Part shown: positions 34,565 to 43,032 of the stretch, piece after piece | Layout: the number at the start of each line of letters is the position of its first letter | Numbering within the stretch: the first letter of the stretch is position 1 | Assembly: GCF_029626235.1 (NCBI RefSeq) | Contig: NZ_JARUBO010000005.1 | Coordinates: forward strand, 6,234,001 to 6,298,000 | DNA: 64,000 bases | Source: Micromonospora sp. WMMD1120 | Lineage (GTDB): Bacteria; Actinomycetota; Actinomycetes; Mycobacteriales; Micromonosporaceae | Reading direction: 5' to 3' | Position numbers and translations under genes: made by a program | Notes under the pieces: model-generated | The model's database searches: none | What the model saw: the letters and a program-made list of their open reading frames with translations, nothing else | Told to the model about the DNA's origin: nothing

Positions 34565-35114
34565 CGAACGTCACCCGATCGGCATCCCGGGCGCCCGTGC
34601 GGTGCACCACGTCGCCTATACCGTGCCCGACCTCGCGCAGGCCGTTGAGTTCTTCGTCGAGGTCATCGGCGCCGAGCTGATCTACCAGCTCGACCGGGTG
34701 GCCGACCCGGACGGCGACTGGATGACGCGCAAGCTCGGCGTGCACCCGGCCGCCGTGGCCCGGATCGCGATGCTGCGGCTCGGACCGGTCACCAACCTGG
34801 AGCTGTTCGAGTACGACTCCCCCGACCAACGGCGCGCGCTGCCGAGCAACAGCGACTGGGGTGGGCACCACCTGGCGATCCACGTCGACGACGTCGACCG
34901 CGCGGTGGCCTACCTCCGACAACACCCCGGGGTACGCGTCCTCGGCGAGCCGGAGACCATCGAGGACGGCCCGATCGCCGGGGACCGGTGGGTCTACTTC
35001 ACCACGCCCTGGGGCATGCACCTGGAGCTGATCAACCTGCCGGCCGGGGCGCCCTTCGAGCAGCAGACCGACGCCCGTCCCTACCGGCCGGAGCAGCAGT
35101 GGACCAATCGGTGA
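34554..35114 (+). CDS. VOC-family (glyoxalase-fold) protein, possible cyclitol epimerase
   Basis: 186 residues. Two beta-alpha-beta-beta-beta units: ARAVHHVAYTVPDLAQAVEF with the first His ligand, NLELFEYDSPDQ with an acidic ligand, then GGHHLAIHVDDVDRAVAYL and TPWGMHLELINLP with the second half's His and Glu. In cetoniacytone biosynthesis a VOC protein (CetB) epimerises 2-epi-5-epi-valiolone, and this gene sits in the operon of a matching cyclase, so a similar epimerase role is a reasonable inference. Metal-dependent isomerase or ring-cleaving activity remains possible. It overlaps the SDR by 11 nt and the prenyltransferase by 4 nt. Confidence 0.88.
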   Translation: MAADERHPIGIPGARAVHHVAYTVPDLAQAVEFFVEVIGAELIYQLDRVADPDGDWMTRKLGVHPAAVARIAMLRLGPVTNLELFEYDSPDQRRALPSNSDWGGHHLAIHVDDVDRAVAYLRQHPGVRVLGEPETIEDGPIAGDRWVYFTTPWGMHLELINLPAGAPFEQQTDARPYRPEQQWTNR

Positions 35115-36178
35115 GCCGAGCCGCCGCTCGGTCCCTGGTCGGCGACATCGCGCTGCTGGTCCGGCTGGGCCGGCCGAAGTTCCTCCTGGAAAGCGTGCTG
35201 ATGGTGACCTGCGGCGTGGCCGTGACGGTCTACCTGGGTCACCCGTTCCTGATCGGTCCGTGGCTGGCCGCCCAGGCGTTCGTCACCACCACGCACCTGA
35301 TGACGCAGTACTGCAACGAGTACTTCGACCTGGAGGCGGACAGCGCGCACACCGGGCCCACCGCGTGGACCGGAGGCAGTCAGGTGCTCGCCCAGGGCCT
35401 GCTGCCCGCGTCCGCCAGTCTGTCCGCCGCGTTCGTGCTGCTGTTCCTGTCCGTCGTCCAGATCGCGCTCATGCCCACGGTGGCCGCTCGGCTCCTGTGC
35501 GTGCTCATCGTGACGCTGGCGTGGTTCTACACGGCGCCGCCGATCCGGTTGAACTACCGAGCGCTCGGCGAGGTGACGACCGGGGCGGTGCTGATCCTGC
35601 TCTGCCCCGCCCTGGCGTGTCTGCTCCAGATCGGCACGCTGCCCCCACTGCTGTTCGCCGTCACCATTCCCCTGTTCCTGGTCATGACGGCACGGATGAT
35701 CGTGATGAACTACTGCGACCGGGACTCGGACCGGTCGGTCGGCAAGCTGACCCTGCCGAACACGCTCGGCCCGCGGCGGGCCGCGTGGCTGTTCACCGCG
35801 TTGCAGGCGACCGCGTACGCCGTCCTGGTCGCGGTCACGGCGACCGGGACGTTGCCCCTCGCGGTGGGCGTAGCGCTGCTGGCGACAGTGCCGTGGGCCG
35901 TCATGCTCTGCCGACGGTTGCTCCTCGCGCCCCCGGCGGCCGGTGACGCGGTGCGCGGCAACCAGCTCGCGCGCGCCGCGACGGTGCACGCCGCCGCCAC
36001 CGGCTACCTGGCGCCGGCCGCTCTGCTCGCCGCCGCCGTGGCCCGGCACGGGCTGACCGACGCGGTGCTCGGGGCCGGCGGGCCGTTGCTGGTCTACACC
36101 GTGTTGTTCGCTGCCCAGTGGTTCGGCGAGCGCCGCGCCGCGTCTCCCCAACCGATCACGGAGGTGTCCCGCGCGTGA
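35111..36178 (+). CDS. UbiA/MenA-superfamily membrane prenyltransferase
   Basis: 355 residues from a GTG at 35111 (GTGA overlap). Eight to nine transmembrane helices. The first Asp-rich motif is NEYFDLEAD (Asn69, Asp73, Asp77) and the second MNYCDRDSDRSVGKLTL (Asn200, Asp203, Asp207), which hold the magnesium diphosphate; the latter resembles MenA more than UbiA. LAWFYTAPPIRLNYRALGE is the usual family helix. It should transfer the long prenyl chain made by 28175-29233 to a ring acceptor. Here the acceptor is presumably the cyclitol-derived ring rather than dihydroxynaphthoate, since no menaquinone genes are nearby. The next gene overlaps it by 4 nt. Confidence 0.93.
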   Translation: MSRAAARSLVGDIALLVRLGRPKFLLESVLMVTCGVAVTVYLGHPFLIGPWLAAQAFVTTTHLMTQYCNEYFDLEADSAHTGPTAWTGGSQVLAQGLLPASASLSAAFVLLFLSVVQIALMPTVAARLLCVLIVTLAWFYTAPPIRLNYRALGEVTTGAVLILLCPALACLLQIGTLPPLLFAVTIPLFLVMTARMIVMNYCDRDSDRSVGKLTLPNTLGPRRAAWLFTALQATAYAVLVAVTATGTLPLAVGVALLATVPWAVMLCRRLLLAPPAAGDAVRGNQLARAATVHAAATGYLAPAALLAAAVARHGLTDAVLGAGGPLLVYTVLFAAQWFGERRAASPQPITEVSRA

Positions 36179-36867
36179 ACTCGTCGGTCCTGGCAGCGCT
36201 GCCCCCGGTCATGGATCCCCGCCAGCACGCTGACGCGCTGGTGCCCACGATCGCCTTCGGCGTGGTGGGCGTCTGCACGTTCGCGGTCTACATCATGATG
36301 CTGCGCCGGCAGCTCATCGAGAAGGTGCCGGCGATCCCCGTGCTGGCGTTGTGCGCCAACATCTCCTGGGAGATCACCTACGCCTTCATCTACCCGATCT
36401 ACCCGCAGATGCGGGTCACCCTCTACTTCTGGATTCCCCTCAACCTGGTGATCCTCTTCCTGGCCGTCCGCTACGGACGACGCGACTTCCCGTCGCTGTC
36501 CCGCCGCGCCTACGGGTGGCTGATCGCCGGATGGGCGCTGTTCGCCCTGACGTTCATGCCGCTGGCCACCCGCGAGTTCGACGACAGGCTGGGTGTCTAC
36601 ACGACGGTGTTCGTGGTCGTGTTCATGGACGCCGCGTTCGTCGTCATGCTCTGGAACCGTCGGTCCACGATCGGTCAGACGATGTACATCGCCATCCTCA
36701 AGATGGTGGTCGACGTCTCCGGCGCGGTGGGCCTGATCGTCTGGTTCCCGGACCGGTGGTTGCTGCACCAGATGATCGCCGCCGAGGTGGTCCTCGACGC
36801 TCTCTACATCGTGCTGCTGTATCAGCGTTTCCGAGCGGAAGGCGTGTCGCCGTGGCGCAAGATCTGA
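36175..36867 (+). CDS. Pyr4-family-like membrane terpene cyclase
   Basis: 230 residues from a GTG (GTGA overlap), with about seven hydrophobic helices, the size and layout of the Pyr4/PaxB meroterpenoid cyclases. Their two essential acids, near residues 63 and 218 in Pyr4, match Glu66 in LCANISWEITYAFIYP and Asp208 in AAEVVLDALYIVLLY. The WE pair after a helix and the acidic residue in the last helix are the features I rely on. Actinomycete members such as DmtA cyclise prenylated substrates. Tight overlap with the prenyltransferase gene supports action on its product. No epoxidase is in the window, so cyclisation would begin by direct alkene protonation or need an epoxidase elsewhere. An unrelated 7-TM protein is the alternative. 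Confidence 0.72.
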   Translation: MNSSVLAALPPVMDPRQHADALVPTIAFGVVGVCTFAVYIMMLRRQLIEKVPAIPVLALCANISWEITYAFIYPIYPQMRVTLYFWIPLNLVILFLAVRYGRRDFPSLSRRAYGWLIAGWALFALTFMPLATREFDDRLGVYTTVFVVVFMDAAFVVMLWNRRSTIGQTMYIAILKMVVDVSGAVGLIVWFPDRWLLHQMIAAEVVLDALYIVLLYQRFRAEGVSPWRKI

Positions 36868-38480
36868 CCAACCGAGAGCACACCCGCTGGCGGGTCCGCA
36901 CGATCGCGTCGCTGACCGCCGCGGCCGCGATCCTGACCGGGTGCACCGGGCCGGGCGGATCGGGCGGCGGCGACAGCGCCACCCCACGCGCCGGCGGCAC
37001 CCTCACCTTCGCCACCGACGCCGACCCCGGCTGCCTGGACCCGCACCAGTCGCCGGCGGCGGCGGCCCTGCTCACCGGCCGCGGCGTGGTCGACTCCCTG
37101 GTGGCACAGGACCCCCGCAGCGGCGACATCGTCCCCTGGCTCGCCGAGTCCTGGACCGCCGACGACCGGGCGACGACGTACACGTTCACGCTCCGCACGG
37201 ACGCCACCTTCAGCGACGGGTCGCCGGTCGACGCGGCGGCGGTCAAGGCGAACTTCGACCGCATCGTCGCCCCCGCCACCAAGTCCCTGCTGGCCGCGGG
37301 ACTCCTCGCCGGCTACACGGGTGCGACGGTGACCGGCGAGCGCACGCTCGAGGTGCGGTTCAGCCAGCCGAACGCCGGCTTCCTCCAGGCCGCGAGCACC
37401 GCGTTCCTCGGCATCCAGGCACCCGGCTCGTTCGCCGCCGGGCCACCCGCCACCTGCCGCAAGGTTGTGGGCAGCGGTCCATTCACCGTCTCGGAGTACG
37501 TCCCCCAGCAGCGCGTGACGCTGGCCCGCCGGGACGGCTACCGGTGGGCGCCACGCACGGCCGCCCACCAGGGCGACGCGTTCCTGGAGAAGGTCACCCT
37601 CTCGATCGCGCCGGACAACGGCGTCCGCAGCGGCAGCCTGCGCAGCGGCCAGGTCGACGCGGTCGGCAACGTGACCCCGCGGGACGCGGTGAGCCTGGAG
37701 AAGGCCGGGTTCGACGTGCACCGGCGGGAGCAGGCCGGCATCGCGTACAGCCTCTTCGTGAACAGCGCCAAGGAGCCCTGGACCGACGCGCGGCTGCGCC
37801 GGGCGGTCGCGTCGGCCGTCGACAGCGCCGAGATCGTCAAGACGCTCTACCTGGACCAGTACTCCCGGGCCGGCAGCGTGCTCACGCCGACCACGCCGGG
37901 TTACCGGGCGAGCGAGCCGACCACGTCGGCCGCCGAGGCGGGCGCGCTGTTGGACGCCGCGGGTTGGACGGCCGGGCCGGACGGCATCCGCAGCAAGGAC
38001 GGTCAGCGGCTGTCGCTGCGCTGGACGTACGTGTCGCCCGCCCGGGAACAACGCGACCTGCTGGCGCAGCTGGTGCAGCAGCAACTCCGCAGGGTCGGGG
38101 TGGAGGTGCGGCTCGATCCGGCGCCGATCGGCGACGTCATCCGCCGGCAGACCACCGGTGACTGGCAGCTCAACGACATCAGCTTCCTGCGTGCCGACGC
38201 CGACGTGTTGCGCACGGCCCTGCAGTCGTCGGCCGGCGGTCGGCCACCGATCGTTCCCGATCCCGTCCTCGCCGCCGCGCTGGCCGACGGCGCCGGCACC
38301 CTCAAGCCGGACGCCCGCCGGGCGAGCTACGAGCGTGCCCAGCAACGGATCGCCGAGGAGGCGCTGGCCATCCCCATCTACAACCCGACGTACCTGATGG
38401 GGACGAGCGACCGCGTGCGGGCGGCGACCTTCGACGCCCAGGGGCTCCCCCAGTTCTACGACACCTGGCTGGACCGCTGA
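36852..38480 (+). CDS. Opp/Dpp-type solute-binding lipoprotein (SBP family 5)
   Basis: 542 residues from a GTG at 36852, overlapping the cyclase gene by 16 nt. A lipoprotein signal (TIASLTAAAAILTGC, lipid Cys31) precedes a family 5 domain: GGTLTFATDADPGCLDPHQ, LAESWTADDRATTYTFTL, FSDGSPVDAAAVKANFDRI and the later FVNSAKEPWTDARLRRAV. This family binds peptides, nickel chelates, or some glycosides for ABC uptake. Being co-transcribed with biosynthetic genes, it may recover the cluster product or a precursor, or sense it. Confidence 0.93.
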   Translation: MAQDLTNREHTRWRVRTIASLTAAAAILTGCTGPGGSGGGDSATPRAGGTLTFATDADPGCLDPHQSPAAAALLTGRGVVDSLVAQDPRSGDIVPWLAESWTADDRATTYTFTLRTDATFSDGSPVDAAAVKANFDRIVAPATKSLLAAGLLAGYTGATVTGERTLEVRFSQPNAGFLQAASTAFLGIQAPGSFAAGPPATCRKVVGSGPFTVSEYVPQQRVTLARRDGYRWAPRTAAHQGDAFLEKVTLSIAPDNGVRSGSLRSGQVDAVGNVTPRDAVSLEKAGFDVHRREQAGIAYSLFVNSAKEPWTDARLRRAVASAVDSAEIVKTLYLDQYSRAGSVLTPTTPGYRASEPTTSAAEAGALLDAAGWTAGPDGIRSKDGQRLSLRWTYVSPAREQRDLLAQLVQQQLRRVGVEVRLDPAPIGDVIRRQTTGDWQLNDISFLRADADVLRTALQSSAGGRPPIVPDPVLAAALADGAGTLKPDARRASYERAQQRIAEEALAIPIYNPTYLMGTSDRVRAATFDAQGLPQFYDTWLDR

Positions 38481-39458
38481 GTGAGCTGGACCCGCAGCGG
38501 CGGCCGGTCGGGCATCCGCGGCACGATGGTACGGCGGAGGCTGCTCTCCGCCGTGACCGTGCTGATCGGCGTGGTGACCGTCGCCTTCGCCGTGGTCCAC
38601 CTGATGCCGGGCGACCCGGTCCAGACCATGCTGGGCACCGGCGGCGCCTTCGTCGATCCGGCCCAGGAGGCGGCGCTCCGCCACGAGCTCCGCCTGGACC
38701 GCTCGCTGCCCGAGCAGTACTTCGCGTTCCTCGCGTCGGCCGCCCGTGGTGACTTCGGCACCTCCTTCCAGACGGGTGAGCCCGTCACCCGCCTGATCGC
38801 CGAGGCCGCGCCGGCGAGCCTGTCCCTGGCCGGGTCGGCCCTGCTGCTCGGCGCGCTGATCGGCACGACCATCGCCGTCCTCTCGCGACTGACGCGGTCA
38901 CGCATCCTGGAGTCGGTCCTGTCGGTGCTGCCGGTGCTGGCGATGTCGCTGCCGGCGTACTGGGTCGCGGCGCTGCTGTTGCAGTTCTTCTCGTTCCGGC
39001 TCGGCCTGGTTCCGGCCCTGGGCGACACCGGCATCCGCGGGCTCATCCTGCCCGCGTTGACGATGTCCCTCCCGACGGCCGGAGTGGTCGCGCAGGTGCT
39101 CGCCTCCGGGCTGCGCGCGGCGGAACGCGAGTCGTACGTGCTGATGGTGCGCGCCAAGGGCGCCACCCGGTCCACCGTCGTGTTGCGACACATGCTCCGC
39201 AACAGCGCGCTGCCGGCCGTCACCCTCACCGGAACGACGGTGGGCAGCCTGCTGGGCGCCGCCGTCGTCGTCGAGACGATCTTCGGGCGGCCCGGTCTGG
39301 GTCGACTCATCATCACCTCGCTCAACGCCCACGACTATCCGGTGATCCAGGGCGTGGCGGCTGTCCTCGGCGCCACCATGATCGTGATCAGCCTGCTGGT
39401 CGACCTCCTGTTCACGTACCTCGATCCGCGTGTGGTGTCGACGGCGGTCTGGCGATGA
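38481..39458 (+). CDS. ABC transporter permease, DppB type
   Basis: 325 residues from a GTG directly after the binding-protein stop. Six hydrophobic helices; the N-terminal VVTVAFAVVHLMPGDPVQT segment and the EAA loop (ESYVLMVRAKGATRSTVVL) are standard for DppB/OppB permeases. It should form the membrane channel with the DppC-type gene that follows with a 4-nt overlap. Confidence 0.94.
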   Translation: MSWTRSGGRSGIRGTMVRRRLLSAVTVLIGVVTVAFAVVHLMPGDPVQTMLGTGGAFVDPAQEAALRHELRLDRSLPEQYFAFLASAARGDFGTSFQTGEPVTRLIAEAAPASLSLAGSALLLGALIGTTIAVLSRLTRSRILESVLSVLPVLAMSLPAYWVAALLLQFFSFRLGLVPALGDTGIRGLILPALTMSLPTAGVVAQVLASGLRAAERESYVLMVRAKGATRSTVVLRHMLRNSALPAVTLTGTTVGSLLGAAVVVETIFGRPGLGRLIITSLNAHDYPVIQGVAAVLGATMIVISLLVDLLFTYLDPRVVSTAVWR

Positions 39459-40303
39459 CGCTGCTCGCGGCGCTCCAGCGCCGGGCCGGCCGGCCCGGCC
39501 GGCGCGTGCCCCCGGTCGGGGTGACCGCGGCGGCGCTGGTCCTGCTCGCCGGGCTGACCTGCGTCGTCGTCCCCGACCTCCTGGCCCCGCACCCACCCGA
39601 CGCGGTGGCGCCCGCGGCGGCGCTGCTGCCGCCCGGGTGGGGTCACCCGCTCGGCACCGACGAGCTGGGCCGCGACCTGCTCAGTCGCGTCATCCACGGC
39701 GCCCGGCTCTCGCTGCTGGTCGGGGCGGCGGCGACGCTGCTCGCCCTGCTGGGCGGCGGTGCCATCGGCCTGGTCGCCGGCCTCTTCGGCGGCGTCGTCG
39801 ACTCCTTCCTGATGCGGGTGGTCGACGTCATGCTCTCCTTTCCGGCGCTGCTGCTGGCCCTCGGCGCGATCTCGGTGCTGGGCAGCTCCCCGACCCGGCT
39901 CGCGATCGCCGTGGGAGTCTCCAACGTGGCCACGTTCGCCCGGCTGATCCGGGGTGACGTGCTACGGGTGCGCGGGCTGGCGTACGTGACGGCGGCCACC
40001 GTCAACGGGGTACGGCCGGCCGGGCTGCTCCTGCGGTACGTGGTGCCGAACGTCTCCGGCCCCGCGCTCTCCCTGGCGGTGTTGGGGTTCGGCGTCGCCA
40101 TGCTGGAGTCGTCGTCGTTGAGTTTCCTGGGATTCGGGCCGCAGCCTCCGGAGGCCGACTGGGGGATGTTGGCCGCGGCCGGCCGCGCCAACCTCGCGGA
40201 CGGCTGGTGGTTGAGCACCTTTCCCGGGGTCGCCGTGGCCCTCACCGTCCTCGCTGCCACTATCATCGGGAGGGCGGTCCAGGACCGACGGGGGGTGCAG
40301 TGA
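39455..40303 (+). CDS. ABC transporter permease, DppC type
   Basis: 282 residues, ATGA overlap with the previous gene. It has LGTDELGRDLLSRVIHGARL after the first helix, the mark of DppC/OppC permeases, and an EAA loop near GLAYVTAATVNGVRPAGLL. It pairs with the DppB-type permease. Confidence 0.94.
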   Translation: MTLLAALQRRAGRPGRRVPPVGVTAAALVLLAGLTCVVVPDLLAPHPPDAVAPAAALLPPGWGHPLGTDELGRDLLSRVIHGARLSLLVGAAATLLALLGGGAIGLVAGLFGGVVDSFLMRVVDVMLSFPALLLALGAISVLGSSPTRLAIAVGVSNVATFARLIRGDVLRVRGLAYVTAATVNGVRPAGLLLRYVVPNVSGPALSLAVLGFGVAMLESSSLSFLGFGPQPPEADWGMLAAAGRANLADGWWLSTFPGVAVALTVLAATIIGRAVQDRRGVQ

Positions 40304-41970
40304 GTTCGGAGCCCCTGCTGCGGATCCGCGGCCTCACCGTGTCCTACCCGGGCGTCGAGCGGGAGATCCTGACCGGCGTCGACCTCGACGCGCCCGCCGG
40401 CGCGACGGTGGCCGTCCTCGGCCCCTCCGGTGCGGGCAAGAGCACCCTCGTGGTGGCGATCTCCGGCCTCCTACCGGACGGCGCGCGGGTCGGCGGCGAG
40501 ATCTGGTTCGACGGCGTCGCCCTGCACCGACTCGACGACGGCGCGCGACGCCGGTTGCGTGGCCGGCACATCGCCACCATCCCGCAGGACCCGGCGGTCG
40601 CCCTCGATCCGGTCCTGCCCATCGGCGTCCAGGTCGCCGAGGCGCTGCTCATCCACCGCATGGCCGGTCGCGCCGAGGCCGCCCGTCGGGCGGTGCACCT
40701 GCTGCGGTCCGCCGGGCTGCCGGACCCGGAGGCGGTGGCGGTCCGTTACCCGCACAACCTGTCCGGCGGGATGCGCCAGCGTGCCCTGGTCGCCTGCGCG
40801 CTCGCCGCCGAGCCCCGACTCGTCCTGGCCGACGAACCGACGAGCGCCGTCGACGCGGTCTCCCAGGCCGGGGTGCTCGACGACCTGGCCAGCGTCACCA
40901 CCGGCACCGGGCGCACCCTGATCCTGGTCACCCACGACATCGGTCTGGCCATCGAGCGCGCGGACTGGGGCGTCGTGCTCGACCGGGGCCGTACGGTCGA
41001 GGCCGGCCCGATCCAGCGCCTGGCCTCCGCGCCGCGGCACCCGGTCACCCGGGCGCTGGTCGCCGCCGCGCCGCACTCGCGGACCGCCCGACTACGACCG
41101 CGCGCCGCCCCGGCCTCGCCGGGCGCCGGCGCGCGTGACCAGGCCGAAGCCAGGCCGTTGCTGCGGCTGGAGCAGGTCAACGTTGTCTACCGCCCCACCG
41201 ATCGGCGGACCGAGCCGGTGCGGGCCGTCATCGACGTCGACGCGCACGTCCGACGCGGCGAGACCCTGGGCGTGGTGGGCGAGTCCGGCGCCGGCAAGTC
41301 GACGTTGGCGGCTCTCGCCCTGCGACTCGTCCCGCCGACCACGGGCCGGGTGCTCTTCGACGGCACCGACCTCGCCGGCCTGCGCGGTTCCGCCCTGCGC
41401 GCCTTCCGACGCCGGGCACAACTCGTGTTCCAGGACGCGTACGCGGCGTTGAACCCGCAGATGACGGCCGCCACCGCGATCGCCGAGCCGCTGCGGGCGC
41501 TGCGCCTGGCCAACCGGACGGAGCGCCGGATCCGGGTGCGCGAGGCCGCCGACCTCGTCGGCCTGCCGACGTCCACCCTGGACCGGCGGCCGCGCGAGCT
41601 GTCCGGCGGGGAGTGCCAGCGGGTCGTCCTGGCCCGCGCCCTGGTGCTCCGTCCCGACCTGCTGATCTGCGACGAACCGGCCTCGGCGCTCGACGCCGCC
41701 ATGCAGGCCCAGGTGCTGCAACTGCTTGTCGACGTGCAGGCCGAACTCGACCTCGGCTACCTGTTCATCTCCCACGACCTGGCCGCTGTCCGGCAGGTCG
41801 CCGACCGGGTCCTGGTTCTCCGGCACGGCCAGGTCGTCGAACAGGGGGTGGCCGCCGACGTGCTCGAACGCCCGGCACATCCCTACACCACCGCGCTGGT
41901 CATGGCCACCCCCGGGTGCCGGCCCGCGCCGGAGCTCCCCGTGCACCACGTTCCAACAGGAGGTACGTAA
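40300..41970 (+). CDS. Fused Opp/Dpp ATPase with two nucleotide-binding domains
   Basis: 556 residues from a GTG at 40300 (GTGA overlap). The first ABC domain has Walker A GPSGAGKST (41-49), signature LSGGMRQRAL and Walker B LVLADEPTSAVD. The second, after an Ala/Pro linker, has GESGAGKST, LSGGECQRVVLARAL and LLICDEPASALD. It combines the DppD and DppF ATPases in one chain, so the cluster encodes a complete importer. The C-terminus has the HPYTTALVMATPG oligopeptide-type tail. Confidence 0.95.
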   Translation: MSSEPLLRIRGLTVSYPGVEREILTGVDLDAPAGATVAVLGPSGAGKSTLVVAISGLLPDGARVGGEIWFDGVALHRLDDGARRRLRGRHIATIPQDPAVALDPVLPIGVQVAEALLIHRMAGRAEAARRAVHLLRSAGLPDPEAVAVRYPHNLSGGMRQRALVACALAAEPRLVLADEPTSAVDAVSQAGVLDDLASVTTGTGRTLILVTHDIGLAIERADWGVVLDRGRTVEAGPIQRLASAPRHPVTRALVAAAPHSRTARLRPRAAPASPGAGARDQAEARPLLRLEQVNVVYRPTDRRTEPVRAVIDVDAHVRRGETLGVVGESGAGKSTLAALALRLVPPTTGRVLFDGTDLAGLRGSALRAFRRRAQLVFQDAYAALNPQMTAATAIAEPLRALRLANRTERRIRVREAADLVGLPTSTLDRRPRELSGGECQRVVLARALVLRPDLLICDEPASALDAAMQAQVLQLLVDVQAELDLGYLFISHDLAAVRQVADRVLVLRHGQVVEQGVAADVLERPAHPYTTALVMATPGCRPAPELPVHHVPTGGT

Positions 41971-41973
41971 CCC

Positions 41974-42936
41974 ATGTCCGTCAACCCCCGCGCCGCCTCG
42001 GCCGTCGACGTCGAGCAGTACGGCCCGTACCTGCCGAAGAACCGGGCCGGCGAACTGCTCAAGCGCAGCGACCCGGCATTTCGCGCGCGGATCACCGCTG
42101 ACGGCTCCAGCGGTCACCCGGCCGAGCCCGGGCGGTACCACCTCTACGTGGCGGCGCCCTGCCCGTTCTCCCAGCGCTCCACCATCGTCCTGCACCTCAA
42201 GGGTCTGCGCGACGTGGTGACGGTCTCGGTCGCCGACCCGCTGCGCGACGGGCGCGGGTGGGCGTTCCGCGAGGGGACCGGCCACGGGCTGGACGAGGTG
42301 AACGGCTTCGCGTTCCTGTCCGAGGCATACGCGGCGACCGACCCCGAGTACGACAGCCACGTCTCGGTCCCGGCGCTCTGGGACCGGCAGACCGGCCGGA
42401 TCGTCTGCAACGACTACCGGGTCCTCAGCACCGACCTCGCCACGGCGTTCGACAAGTACGCGACGAACGACATCGACCTCTACCCGGAGGACCTGCGCGC
42501 CGAGATCGACGAGCTGAACGATTTCCTCTTCACCAGGGTGCACGACGGGCCGTACCGGTGCGGCTTCGCGCGTGGTCAGGAAGCGTACGAGCGGGAGGTC
42601 CGGGACCTGTTCGAGGCACTGGACCAGCTCGAGGAGCGGCTGGGCGACAGGCACTACCTCTTCGGTGACCGGCTCACCGAATCCGACATCCGCCTCTACG
42701 TCACGCTGGCGCGCTTCGACACCGTCTACGTCACGCACTTCAAGGCGAACCTGCGGCGGATCGCCGACTATCCGCGACTGCGCGGCTACTTCCGCGATCT
42801 CTACCAGCTGCCGGCGTTCCGCGAGACCACCGACTTCGACCAGATCAAGACCCACTACTACCGGACGCACCCGTGGCTCAACCCCACCGGCATCGTCCCG
42901 GCCGGACCCACGCTCGAGGACCTGCTGGGCGACTGA
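41974..42936 (+). CDS. Glutathionyl-hydroquinone reductase-like protein (Xi-class GST family)
   Basis: 320 residues with a canonical AGGAGG before the ATG. The thioredoxin-fold catalytic region reads APCPFSQRSTIVLHLKGL (Cys63) in place of the usual CPWAHR. The long C-terminal helical domain includes RVLSTDLATAFDKY, EIDELNDFLFTRVHDGPY and YVTHFKANLRRIADYP, which match the YqjG/EcmB group. Such enzymes remove a thiol adduct from hydroquinones. Actinomycetes make mycothiol instead of glutathione, so the thiol substrate may differ. At the end of the cluster it suggests a quinone/hydroquinone intermediate or product. Confidence 0.88.
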   Translation: MSVNPRAASAVDVEQYGPYLPKNRAGELLKRSDPAFRARITADGSSGHPAEPGRYHLYVAAPCPFSQRSTIVLHLKGLRDVVTVSVADPLRDGRGWAFREGTGHGLDEVNGFAFLSEAYAATDPEYDSHVSVPALWDRQTGRIVCNDYRVLSTDLATAFDKYATNDIDLYPEDLRAEIDELNDFLFTRVHDGPYRCGFARGQEAYEREVRDLFEALDQLEERLGDRHYLFGDRLTESDIRLYVTLARFDTVYVTHFKANLRRIADYPRLRGYFRDLYQLPAFRETTDFDQIKTHYYRTHPWLNPTGIVPAGPTLEDLLGD

Positions 42937-43032
42937 GCGCGACCGGCCGCGGGGCGGGCCCCATCAGCGAATTCGATCCGAACAAGCCCGAGTGGATGAT
43001 CCGTTGTTACGGTCGGCACCGCCGTCGGCGCG

